The notes below the pieces were generated by a model that was not told where the DNA came from, did no database searches, and saw only the letters and a program-made list of their open reading frames with translations. Of a stretch of 64,000 nucleotides of DNA, positions 50,667 through 60,317 are shown piece by piece. Origin of the DNA: Neolentinus lepideus HHB14362 ss-1. Lineage: Eukaryota; Basidiomycota; Agaricomycetes; Gloeophyllales; Gloeophyllaceae. Location of the stretch: NCBI GenBank assembly GCA_001632425.1, contig KV425599.1, positions 100,228 through 164,227 on the forward strand. The letters are read 5' to 3'. Position 1 is the stretch's first letter. The number at the start of each line of letters is the position of its first letter. Made by a program: the position numbers and the translations under genes.

Positions 50667-51182
50667 ATGTCGTGTGTCACGTCACTGGCACCGTTCGTGG
50701 CTGTGGCACAGACGCACGCGGAACAATTTTCATATTTTCATGCACCCGGTCCATTCAAGAATCCTAACTACACTGCGAACGTGAGCCGGAGGGCCGAGAA
50801 TCTGCAGAATGTCCTGACGCAGGAGCGGGATAAGGCACGACAAGAGAGGGAGGCTATGCAAGTGGATGGGGTGACTTTCTGTGAGTACTGCCTCTGATAG
50901 CGCTGGTGCCATCGAAATATGAACGCTGTATTACAGACACTTCCATCGAGGCACCTCCGCAGTGGCGTTATATCACTAGTCTACAGGTTCTGTGCAGCTT
51001 GTTTCCAACCGACGGTGATAATCTAAGGCACCCCGCGATAGGTCTGAGGTATCACGACAAGAGTGTATAAGGGACTCGTGAGTGTTCCCGCCCTCTTGTA
51101 CATCGGCCATTCTCTGACAATCATTGCAGGCTGCTGTGAAGGATTATCTTGCAGCGCGAGTGTAAATCCCATTGTGAAATGA
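50667..51182 (+). pseudogene. Broken INO80 complex subunit gene (INO80C/Ies6-like, YL1-C domain)
   Basis: Reads as an Ies6-type protein that no longer has an intact frame. Exon 1 gives GPFKNPNYTANVSRRAENLQ and NVLTQERDKARQEREAMQVD. Exon 2 (from about 50939) gives TSIEAPPQWRYITSLQ, where the family usually has an extended EAPP..Y-C-D-(I/V)-TG block, so several residues including the Cys-Asp are missing. Exon 3 gives GLRYHDKSV and then hits TAA at 51070-51072; the expected VYKGL lies in the next frame, as if one base were lost. Exon 4 gives AAVKDYLAAR; the family ending VNPIVK is again one frame off (TGA at 51180-51182). At least three lesions. Frame breaks are described as seen; sequencing error cannot be excluded. 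Confidence 0.7.
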
Positions 51183-52714
51183 TCTCATGCGCTCGCATAA
51201 AGAATAATGCACCAGATACTGCGTAGGAAGAAAAGCCGATTCGACAAGGAGCCTGATTGAATCAAGACAGCAAGTATTTATTTCAATCGTGTTGTGTGCC
51301 TTCTCGACGACATGGACAATTGCTCGCACCAATTCAACATGCATCTCTCCAACGGTTCGCCTGTATCCCACACTGAGGGCGACAGTTGCATCGCACGCCC
51401 GTTTCGATCAACTCGTCCTAAATCTCAGATTTGTTAGAACAACTTCTGATATGTTCAGCGTCGAGCGAAACGACAACTGCACTCTACATCACCCCCTCTC
51501 ATTCTCCCTCCCGTCGCGCTCATAGCACAGACGCTTGACACGTCAACATCAAGTAGAGCGCCACGGGCCTTAGCTTGACATGCCTATTGAGGGCATCGGA
51601 CCTGGAAAGCTGGCGCCGTTGCCGGACTTGGTTTTGGTGTGCCGCTTGACGAAGTCACACCGGAAGAGGATAAAGGCGTTCTTCGGGCGCGGGATGTGGA
51701 GGGGCGGGTCTCGCACATAGGACAGCCTATTCTCTCCGCCAAGTGGGGTCCTGCGGCCCTCTTTGGTGAGTGCGGCCTACCCTCTCGGACCGTGCCATAT
51801 GCCTATTCAGGGCATCCACTCGACCCACCAGGCGTCCGGCGCTCGCACCCCGGCCAACTTTTGTTTTGTCAATGAGGGTTAGTGCAGCGCCCTTATGGAC
51901 ACTCGACCCTCTTCGCCAAGTGATCTAGTGCGGTCAGGCTGCCCATCAATACGATGCTGGCACCGCGATCCTGTGCTGCGACCACCTCCGGGTGGAGGGA
52001 ACCCGGGCGCAGGCAAGGAGTGGCACTGGAGGTAAGTAAACACGTACGACTGCAGGGAAATCGAAATCATGTATGGAGACGTACCAGATACCAGGACTGC
52101 TACATTGTGACAAGTTAGATCTGGTAAGTGGCAGGGATCTCGGTCAGTACGCGAGACGACTCCGAGATGATCGCGCACCTGAGATGCGATGCATTCTGTC
52201 GACAAAGAAGCAAATCTGTTCTCAAAGTCCGAGTCTGATGCATATCCTGGCTAGCGAAATGGTGAGGAGACGAGGGAGGCGGTAGATATTGATACTGTCC
52301 GAGGCGACTCGGGATGTTCTTATATATCGTACCGAGGCACTTGGGGTGAAAGGGACATTCACGACAATGCGATTCGGGGGGGCGGCACTGGCTTTGTTCG
52401 ACGTCCCACCAAAAATAAAAGCGGGAAACTAACTTATTCACGACAATGCGATTGGAAGTACGTGCCTGTGCTGGGGTCAAAGCGGGAATGTAACGCCAAG
52501 AGAAGAGATGAAATGGAATTCGGGCATCTGGGTGGGCGTTGTGCTAGGCTTGAATAATCAAGATCGTTTGATTACTTTCAGCGCGCGAGTCTTTTTGGAG
52601 CGGGATGAGAATGGCCTTTTGGCGAGAATTGCAGTGCGTCGTGGCGGGTGGGCGATCGCTTGACAAAGAGCTCGTGGCCATGTGATACGGAGCCCCGTAC
52701 GAGGAGACGTCAGA
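51183..52714. other. Gene-poor region with short direct repeats
   Basis: 1.5 kb without a recognisable gene, between the pseudogene and TRAPPC5. TGCCTATT.AGGGCATC occurs at about 51580 and 51799, and an 18-bp direct repeat at 52357 and 52436. Frames up to 121 codons show no family motif. It may be decayed repeat DNA. Confidence 0.45.
52357..52453. repeat. Perfect 18-bp direct repeat
   Basis: ATTCACGACAATGCGATT occurs at 52357-52374 and again at 52436-52453, 79 bp apart on the same strand. No coding meaning was found. It could be a duplication scar of a lost insertion. Confidence 0.7.
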
Positions 52715-52764
52715 TATGGTACAGGTTTGATCACTTCAGTATGTTACAAGTTTGATCACTTTAA
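52715..52764. repeat. 25-bp imperfect tandem repeat at the TRAPPC5 stop codon
   Basis: Units 52715-52739 and 52740-52764 match at 21 of 25 positions (core GTTTGATCACTT). The right unit contains the TRAPPC5 stop (52756-52758), so the left unit is a duplicated copy of the end of the coding region. Confidence 0.6.
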
Positions 52765-53637
52765 GGCTTCTTCTCTCTCGAGGACCGACTTTTCTACTTT
52801 TATGAGGATGACGGTGCGGCCGGGGTACTGGGCGGTGGGGGTGTTGTGTGCGGTTACTCGAGCGGGCTATAAGAGGTGTTAAGAAGATGGCGTAATAAGA
52901 AGAGAGCGGACGTACGAAACCTAGCCCGTCGAGAACGGCTTCGACGATGCCGGCTGTGAAGGAGGAGCAGCTCAGCGACGAGAGATCCCGCGGGACGGAG
53001 ATGTTGCGCGTGATGGGCGGGTCGTTGTCCACTATCATATCTGTGCATCCAAAGTCGTCAGTGAGTCCATGAATGAATGTGCGAGACGGACATTCGTCGT
53101 CGTTTTCGACGCTCTTCTCGAGCCCGTCTGCGGGCTTGCCGAAGCAGGAGCGCCAGACGTGGGTGTGGATGCTCATGAGGGCTTGGAGGAAGCGGGTCTC
53201 GCGCTTGGGGGCTTTGGAGGAGGACTCGGTGCGCCAGGTCTGGAGCTCGAGGACGCGGGAGCCGATGCGGTAGCCGAGGGTGTTTAGCCTGTGGTGACGC
53301 GGTCGTCTTGGTAGGGTGGAAAAAGAATGTGTGAAGCGCACCTCCGCTCGAGGTCGTTGATGCCTGCGACTCGCTTCTGGGTGTACTGGACGACTTCGCT
53401 GAAGAGAAAGGCGAATGCGCTGGCAGAGACTTCTGCGGTTCGTGTCTTGTTGAGGGGGCGGTCGTAGATGTTGGGGCGCTGGCCTGGGGGCTTTGGGGTT
53501 GTGCTGGTGGGGGTTGTGTTTACGGAGGGGAGGGAGAAGCGGGAGGTGGTGGATGTGGCTGTGGGAGACTGGACATGGGAGTGGTCTGAGGAGAGGGAGG
53601 AGGAGGAGAGGACGGAGAAGCGGGGATGTTGGGACAT
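52756..53637 (-). CDS. TRAPP complex subunit 5 (Trs31/TRAPPC5, Bet3 family)
   Basis: Core subunit of the TRAPP tethering complexes, which activate the Ypt1/Rab1 GTPase at the ER-Golgi interface. It starts MSQHPRFSVLSSSSLSSDHS with a Ser/Thr-rich extension longer than in yeast or human. The Bet3-fold domain begins NIYDRPLNKTRTAEVSASAF, then FLFSEVVQYTQKRVAGINDL, ERR|LNTLGYRIGSRVLEL, ETRFLQALMSIHTHVWRSCF and GKPADGLEKSVENDDE. The C-terminal half reads ISVPRDLSSLSCSSFTAGIV, EAVLDGLGF|PARVTAHNTP and PGRTVILIKVEKSVLEREEA. All of these match Trs31 blocks. Stop 52756-52758. Short introns split the gene into four exons. The start faces the simple-sequence block at 53641. Confidence 0.93.
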
Positions 53638-53640
53638 GGC

Positions 53641-53751
53641 TATAGTCGAGGCTATCTAGTGTCTAGTCAAGTGTGGCGTCTAGTGTCTAGTCTAGTCAAG
53701 TGTGGCGTCTAGTCTAGTCTAGTCTAGTCTAGACTATCGTAACCCTAACCC
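53641..53751. repeat. TCTAG/TAGTC simple-sequence block ending in two telomere-like units
   Basis: From 53655 the sequence is built of TCTAGTGTCTAGTC and AAGTGTGGCG pieces in two imperfect rounds, then a run of (TCTAG)n to about 53735. TAACCCTAACCC follows at 53740-53751, two units of the TTAGGG telomere complement. The block lies in the short divergent promoter between TRAPPC5 and the BTB gene. Confidence 0.75.
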
Positions 53752-53810
53752 GTGTTATGCGTGTGTTATGGCGAGACCACCTGTTAGTCATACTCATAGA
53801 CTCTCCTCCG

Positions 53811-56693
53811 ATGCTCTCCTCCCACACCCGCCACCTTCACACCACCCCATCCCTCCCCCAGCTCTACCTCGCCTCCACACGTCCGCCACCACCCATGGCC
53901 TCTCCCGGCCCATCTCCCACTGACATCCAGAACCACCTCTACAGCGCCTTCCTCGAGGGCCGCACACCAGACGTCGTCCTCAGAGTCAGAGGCACCTGGC
54001 ATGCCTTGTACAGCCTCCACCGCGTCGTCTTGATACAATCGGTACGTCCTTGATCTCCTGCCGAACTGGCCGAGCCGAATGGCACACGCATCGCTGCACT
54101 TGTCACTGAGCCGCTGTCTGTGTCCGTGTCGTCCGCGCTGGTACGACCCCCATTGGCCGTCCTGATTGGCTAGTCTCTCCTGAGTATCCTCCCAGTCTCG
54201 TCCTAACTTCCCTCTTAGGGCTTCTTCCAAACGCTCTTCACCGGTTCATTCGTAGAGTCTGTGCACAAATTCCATGCAACAGGACACAGGATCCGTCCCG
54301 ACCAAGTCGAAATCATATTCGACGACCCCAACATAACCCGTCCTGGTACGTTCTCGCCCCACCCCATGTCGTGCGATCACTCACGGACGAATAGCCTTTG
54401 AGTGAGTTCGCGCATCTCTTCATCTCCGTTTCGTCCGTTCCAGATCGGCGGACATCCCAATTTGGGTGCTCTGCGGTCATGGGAATCTCTCTTCCGCCCG
54501 CTGGAACTATCATTTTGGATTGATCCTGTCACCTCGTACGTCCAATGCTATCTGACTGACATTGCACCGCTAGGATATGCATCGCACGACTGTACGGCGG
54601 CGGCCCTCCACTGCACATCTCGCCCTCCCTCCTCCCTTCCCCATCCTGCCCCCTAACCACCGCCTTCCCCTGTCCCCCGAGCCCCAGCACCCAACCCACC
54701 CCCCCGAATCACCACCCAGCGACCCCGTCCCTCCTCCTCTCCCTCCTTGCCACCGCGGTCTACCTCTCGATCCCCTCCGTCGCCGCCCAAGCGCTCTCCC
54801 TGATTCTGAACTCGGTAGGCCCATACACGGTCATGCGCTACCTCGGGTTCGCGATCGGAAAAGGCATCGAGTACGAGGAGGGCGAGGACGACCTGCGGGA
54901 CGCGGCCGTGGGGCTCGAGGGCGTCGCCGCCATCGTCAAAGAAGAAGACGAGGACCGCCCCGACTCGCCCGCCACCAAGGAGGAAGAAGACAAGGCCCCC
55001 CCAGCAGCACTGGACGACGTCTCGCAGAAGCTCGGGTACATGGAGGTGAAGAAGGAAGACCCGATGGAGAGCGGGTCCAGCGAGGGCGAGGGCGCGCCGA
55101 GCTACTACTACGGCGCGGTGAGCGCCAAAGTCGGCGAGGCGTGCGCGTGCTGGCTCGCGCGCTGGGGGCGCGACATGTTCGAGTACGAGGAGAAGGCCGC
55201 CGCGGACGGCAAGACGCCGCACCCCCGCCGGCGCGCGACGACGATCTCCTCGCCGCCCTCGCTGCCGAATTCGCACTTTTTTCCCGTCCCGTTTGGTGGC
55301 AAGGACGTGGTGGTGCCGGTGATCTGGCGGCGGGGCGGGCTGGACGCGGCGTGGGTGCGCGCGCTGGTGACGAGCGATTTTTTGTTCGTGGCTGCGGAGA
55401 GGGAGAGGTATGACCTTGCGCGGGGGGTGGTGGAGGTGCGGCGGCGGCAGGGCGTGGACGCGGGCGAGGAGGCGGAGTGGGAGGAGATGTTCGGCCGGGG
55501 GGTTTATTATGCGAATATGGTAAGCATCTGGTATCGATTTCCGGCGGGCTTGGCTTATTGTGTGGTAGTCTTTTGACGACCTGATGTACATCTCGCGGGA
55601 TGTTTCGCCGACGACCGGGCGGCCATACGTTTCTCTTCATGTTCTCCAGTCGGCGTTGTGGACGCAGTCTGTCTTAAGACACCAGATAACCGCGCGACCG
55701 GCTGGGACGCCGTCGCCGCCCTCGTCGCCCGGGCAAAGGGACAGGGAGCTCGGGGTGACGGTCACCACCGCCGAGATCCGCACCGCGCCCTCCACCGACT
55801 TGGGCGGGGAGCAGCGCTACTTCCCCATCCCCGCGGACTCGAGCGTGCGCATCGGCGACACGAGCGCGCTCGAGCACGCGTCGATGGACGAGCTGTTCGC
55901 CGCGCCTCTGGCCGAGCCCGCGGACCCGAAGAAAGTCTCGCGCCTGCCCACGACGGAGCGCACGTTCTTCGGCCTCCTCTCCCCCCCCTCCCCCGCACAG
56001 GCGCGCTGGTCGCCGTTCCCGCCGTTCCGCTTCGGCGTGGAGTTCTGGGACGTGGACGCGCTAAGGGAGAAGAGCCGGCTGCACAGCCAGACGGTGTGGT
56101 ACGCGGGGAGCTTGTTTAATGTGTACGTGCAGGTGGTGCGGAAGAAGGGCGTGCCGGGGGTGCAGCTGGGCGTGTACCTGCACCGGCAGAGCAGCGTCGA
56201 CCCCGTGCCGCCAAGGAGCGCGCCGGTGCTGGCGGAGAGGGAGAGGGAGCGCGGGCACGACCGGCGGGTGTCCGCGCCGAACGCGAGTACGGGCGTGCAC
56301 GCGAGCCCGAGCCTCCCGGCGATCGGGAGCGCGCTGAGCAGGAGCACGACGCCGAGCTCGACGGCGACGTCGAGCAGCGGCCCAGTCTCGGCGTCGCTGC
56401 CGGGGTCGTCGTCGGCGAACACGGTGCCCGCGACGGCGCCGCCGGTGATGCCGCCGCAGGCGTACCGCGACCCGCGCGGCGCGGTCTCGGCGTACTTTAC
56501 GATCTCGTGCGCGAGCGCGACGGGCGCGAGTTTGACGCAGTTTACGAGCGCGCCGGATACGTTTAGCGTGAGCCAGAGCTGGGGGTGGAAGAGCAGCAGT
56601 TTGAGGACGGAGGAGTATATTGAGGTGGGCGCGGACCGGGCGTTGGGGAGGGAGGTGAGTTTGAGGGCGACGGTGGTGCTGGGGGTGGTGTAG
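53811..56693 (+). CDS. BTB/POZ-domain protein of unknown function
   Basis: Large GC-rich gene. The N-terminal BTB fold is DIQNHLYSAFLEGRTPDVVL, HALYSLHRVVLIQS|GFFQTL, FTGSFVESVHKF and VEIIFDDPNITRP. The next exon gives ICIARLYGGGPP and a proline-rich loop, LLSLLATAVYLSIPSVAAQA, and SVGPYTVMRYLGFAIGKGIE. An acidic linker (KEEDEDRPDSPATKEEEDK) is followed by AWVRALVTSDFLFVAAERER, EEMFGRGVYYANM|SFDDLMY and VSLHVLQSALWTQSVLRHQI. The C-terminal third has FPPFRFGVEFWDVDALREKS, VWYAGSLFNVYVQVVRKKG, VQLGVYLHRQS and YFTISCASATG, a second beta-rich domain. BTB proteins usually dimerise and bind Cul3 or chromatin; this one's role is unknown. In-frame Met codons at 53757, 53811 and 53895 are all possible starts. 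Stop 56691-56693. Confidence 0.8.
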
Positions 56694-57171
56694 ATGGCCG
56701 CTTTCGACGGTGGCTTGTCTTTCTTACTGTGCATACCCTTGGCTTTCGTATGTCCATTTTATTGTTTAGTTTATACACGTGCTTTTCAGGTAGTATAGGT
56801 TACTCTCCGTCTGGCGGATATAGGTTCCGGAAATATGCATCCCCTCTCTAATTTTGTGTATTCACTTAGCGTTTCACCATGTGTATCATTTACTTCCTTT
56901 TGTTCATTCTGCGTATCAGTAGACTCTGTGGAGGGAGAGATGTTGCCATGTCTATAATCGAATATATCTGATTGAAGACTTGTCAAAGCACTCGCAGGCT
57001 GATGGGAGATGTCCGAGGCAATTCGGACAACTTGCTTCCCGCCACCATGTCGTTCAGTCTGCACTCAATATCTCTTGCTCCGATATTCCGAGCCCATATA
57101 CCGCCTGTTAGTACTGGTGTAAGAGGCACCAGCACTCTGCGATGTTATGTTTTAATCTCGACTGGTGTCGT
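56694..57171. other. Intergenic region after the BTB gene
   Basis: About 480 bp holding the BTB 3' end and upstream sequence of the repeat-exon gene. Nothing recognised before the inverted repeat at 57172. Confidence 0.4.
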
Positions 57172-57239
57172 CATACAGCCAGCCGCCTGTCTGCGAGAGA
57201 CAGGTTGGCTGGCATAGATGACAGGCGGCTGGCTGTATG
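57172..57239. repeat. Perfect 20-bp inverted repeat upstream of the repeat-exon gene
   Basis: The left arm 57172-57191 (CATACAGCCAGCCGCCTGTC) and the right arm 57220-57239 are exact reverse complements, separated by 28 nt. The spacer itself contains GACAGGTTGGCTGGC, close to the right arm, and further CCAGCC/CAGCCGCC copies follow at 57250-57268. The structure ends 40 bp before the TATA box at 57279. Confidence 0.9.
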
Positions 57240-57278
57240 GTTGAGTCTGCCAGCCACCGCCAGCCGCCATCGAAAGTG

Positions 57279-57284
57279 TATAAA
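57279..57284 (+). promoter_or_regulatory. TATA box of the repeat-exon gene
   Basis: TATAAA at 57279-57284, 38 bp before the ATG at 57322. The leader would be very short. The sequence before the ATG (ATAACAACA) is a good fungal start context. Confidence 0.6.
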
Positions 57285-57321
57285 GACCCCTCCCATCTGA
57301 CCCGTATCCTCCATAACAACA

Positions 57322-60317
57322 ATGGATTATACTTCAATATCTGCTTCTTCTTACACTGGTACAACGAGCTTCCTCTCGGTGTCCGAGCTCATCAACATCT
57401 TCAGCCTCTCGCACACGCTCTCGAGTGTCGCTCTTGCTTGGCGACGGCTACTCTCCCTCCTCTTTGGGTACTTGGCAATTCCCCAGCTTTCGGCGCCTCC
57501 GCCTCGGCTTCTCTTGGACGGCCCCCCCGCTGGCTCATACCCGAATGACACGGAGATCAAGATGCTCAACTTCTCGGACACCACCGGGTTATGCTTCGTC
57601 GTACTTTGTGTTGGTGTACTGTCGGTCATATGGTTACGTGCTACAAGGACAACCTCGCGCTTTCAGTCGGCTCCAGATGAGCTTAGTCCCATTCTGGAGT
57701 CGACACTTAAATCAATTACCCAGAAGAATATACAATCAAACAATATACAATCAGTAAGCCTAATGTCAGCTTCCTCTTTCAAGACATTCACCGATATCTT
57801 TGTTCCCAGTCTCTGCTTGAAGAGGACCATCATGACGGCTCTACGAGCACTGCGCTTCACCGCGCATCCTTCCCCGCCTTCATCACTATACCCGCATATC
57901 TCAATTCCTCCATATCGACAGAGACTACGCTCCCCGGTCTCTTACAATTCGACAATGGTCAGGTCCTGAGACCTTTGGCAGCCTCCTCAGGTGTTGCGCG
58001 CAGGACATCCAGTCTCTCGGTAGGCCTAATTTTGGATTAGTATCTCGTCCAATCATTTCTGATATCTTCTTCGTCAGTGTGTGCTCAAAGGGGACCATCA
58101 TGTCGGCCCTGCGAGCCCTGCTCATCACCGCACGTCTACGCGCACATGCACCATCAGGCCCAAATACCCCAACTCTCACATTTTGACTGAGACTACGCTC
58201 CCCGGTCTCCTGCAAAGCAATGGGCCCATAGGTTGTGTTTTACCAACTTCAGCATCCATAGTATGCCCTTCCATTCCATTGTGATTCCTCTAAACATCTG
58301 ATGTCGTGTCTTATAGTGCAGTCCCGAATCCTCCAATGCCCGCTTGACATCTGAAATTTCCGACCTCCCGGTCCCGACTGAGACTACGCTCCCCGGTGTC
58401 TTACAGTCCGACGGTCGTAAATGTTGTGTTCCACATGCTTCGACTCTCCTGGTGTGTACTAGCATTCTGATTTGCTTGAGTGTCCAATGCGTAGGGTGTT
58501 GCTGATTCGTTGAATGTTCGGCAGACGCCCGAAACTATTGACTCCTACACTCCGACTGAGACTACGCTCCCCGGTCTCCTACAAAGCAACAAACCTATGT
58601 CTGATGTCCCACTCATTTCGGCCCGTATGGTAAGTGTTCGCACCTTGTGTTCTCTCCATATCTAACATCATGTCTTATAGGGGCAGAAGCCCGGATTCTT
58701 GAATGTCCTGCCAGCACCTGAAATCATCAACTCTCACATTCCGACTGAGACTACGCTCCCCGGTCTCCTACCAAGCAATGGGCCCGTAAGCTGTGTTCTA
58801 CCAGCTTCGGCTCCCATAGTAAGCCAATCCATCCCATCGTGATTCCTCTAAATATCTGACATGTGTCTTGTAGCACAACCCCGAATCCTCGAATGCCCGC
58901 CTGGCATCTGAAATCCCTGACTTCCCCATCTCGATTGAGACTACGCTCCCCGGTCTCTTACAGTCCAGTGCTCGTAAACATTGTGCTCCACGTACTTCGA
59001 CTCTCCTGGTGAGCACACTAGCACTATGATTTTTTTGAGTGTCTAATTTGGAGGATGTTGCTGATTCCTTGAACGCTCGGCAGACGCCCGAAACCTTTGA
59101 CTCCTACGTTCCGAATGAGACTACGCTCCCCGGTCTCTTACAGTCCAATCGTCGTAAATGTTGCGTTCCCCAAACTTCGACTCTCCTGGTGAGTACTAGC
59201 ATTGTGATTCTCCTGATTGTCTAATGCATCCAATGTTTCTGACTCCTTTGATGTTCACTAGTCACCCGAAATCCATGATTCCTACATTCCGAATGAGACT
59301 ACGCTCCCCGGTCTCTTAGTACCCAATGGCCGCAATGGTCCCATTCCACAGCGTTCGGCTACCTCAGTGAGTAATTGCATTGCCAATCCTGTCAATGTTT
59401 AACATCATGTATTATAGAGCAACCCCACTTCCCCTGCGCGCCCTCCTCTCCCGTCTTCCTCTCCGAACTTCCGCCTGCCCACTATAGGCGCTATGCAAGG
59501 ATCCCCGACTGGCTCGGGCAAGACTTCTTCGGTCGCCACAACCCTCTCCTTCGCGTCCAGACATATCAAAGAGAACCTCCCTCACGACATTGACGAGCAG
59601 GCACTCATAAACAGATTACGGGAGCGGAAGGTGCATATGGACAACTACTTCAAACGACTGCAGGACGGTATACGCGAAGGCCGTGCTAGAAGACACTCCC
59701 TCAAAGAACTGCGGGACAGGCAACGAGAAAGTGAGAAGAGCACGGTGGCGCTGGATCGACAGGAGCGAAGGAGAAGTACAGGCGCCATATGCACACGATC
59801 GCAGGACAGGATTCAGGAACAAGACGCAAGCAAGGCACCGCTGGCTCGACCGCCTTTCGACGATGTTCCGGATGAAAACTGGTCTCCGATCGCAGGACGA
59901 CACTCTCAGCGCGGGCGCAACCACAACTCGGGCGACACACTAGCTAGGGCAAGCACTATCCTCTCCACCACCACCAACACACCGCGCACGGAGGAGAAGA
60001 AGGGGACGAGGGTTCGCAAGAGAAGGAAGAAGGCGATGCCGATGATGCGCGGAGAAGATTCGCTACGGGAGGACGATGATGCACAGGCTGCTCGCGACGA
60101 CCACCTCTGGATCGACTTTGGCGCCATCAATCGGCGGCGGACGCCACGCTGGGAGATTCGTAACAGGCTTACGTTGGAGGAGAACGGTATTACCTTGACG
60201 CCGCAAGCTCTTGAAGAGAAGAATCGGCAACTCAAGGAACAGGAACTGTATCTTCCCCCACTCCCGGATCCGCCATCGCTGGAGTTATCTTGTGAACAAG
60301 AGGACGATGATTGGTAG
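57322..60317 (+). CDS. Unrecognised protein encoded by eight tandem repeated exons (ETTLPGLL repeats)
   Basis: Ten exons: 57322-57753, 57810-58019, 58078-58260, 58317-58451, 58495-58629, 58681-58818, 58874-59008, 59054-59188, 59262-59366, 59418-60317. All lengths are multiples of three, every junction is phase 0, and the total is about 835 residues. Exon 1 begins MDYTSISASSYTGTTSFLSV and holds a likely membrane segment (GLCFVVLCVGVLSVIWLRAT). Exons 2-9 each encode one repeat of 35-70 residues containing ETTLPGLL (GVL once) with variable flanks such as PESSNARLTSEI, VADSLNVRQTPETIDSY or VLPTSASI. Exon 10 encodes a hydrophilic, basic, probably coiled-coil region (RLRERKVHMDNYFKRLQDGI, RARRHSLKELRDRQRESEKS), then DDHLWIDFGAINRRRTPRWE and the acidic end CEQEDDDW. 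SPTGSGKTSS there resembles a Walker A by chance. No known family; a membrane protein with a cytosolic repeat stalk is one guess. Splicing between repeats is inferred, with no transcript data. Confidence 0.7.
57921..59315 (+). repeat. Array of eight near-identical 21-nt blocks
   Basis: Blocks at 57921-57941, 58189-58209, 58380-58400, 58558-58578, 58747-58767, 58937-58957, 59117-59137 and 59295-59315. Each begins GAGACTACG and ends CCCCGGTCTC; only the third differs (GTGTC at the end). GAGAC and GTCTC are reverse complements, so each block could fold as a short hairpin. Spacing is 268 nt, then 178-191 nt. Blocks 2-4 and 5-7 repeat at about 557-559 nt, as do the flanks. Confidence 0.92.

Noticed and set aside
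51580..51840. Transposon ends in the 51.6-51.8 kb repeats
   Set aside because: The TGCCTATT.AGGGCATC pair is short and no transposase, terminal inverted repeat or target-site duplication was found.
54577..55640. Long Arg/Pro/Ala-rich frames on both strands over the BTB gene
   Set aside because: GC-rich shadows; only the frame with the BTB and second domain motifs is coherent across introns.
57810..59366. CRISPR-like array (conserved short block with regular variable spacers)
   Set aside because: The blocks sit in phase-0 exons with introns between them, spacing is 178-268 nt, and the genome is eukaryotic. A repeated-exon gene explains it.
59493..59540. Walker A motif (SPTGSGKTSS) suggesting a P-loop ATPase in the repeat-exon gene
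   Set aside because: No fold context, no Walker B and low-complexity surroundings; a chance match.
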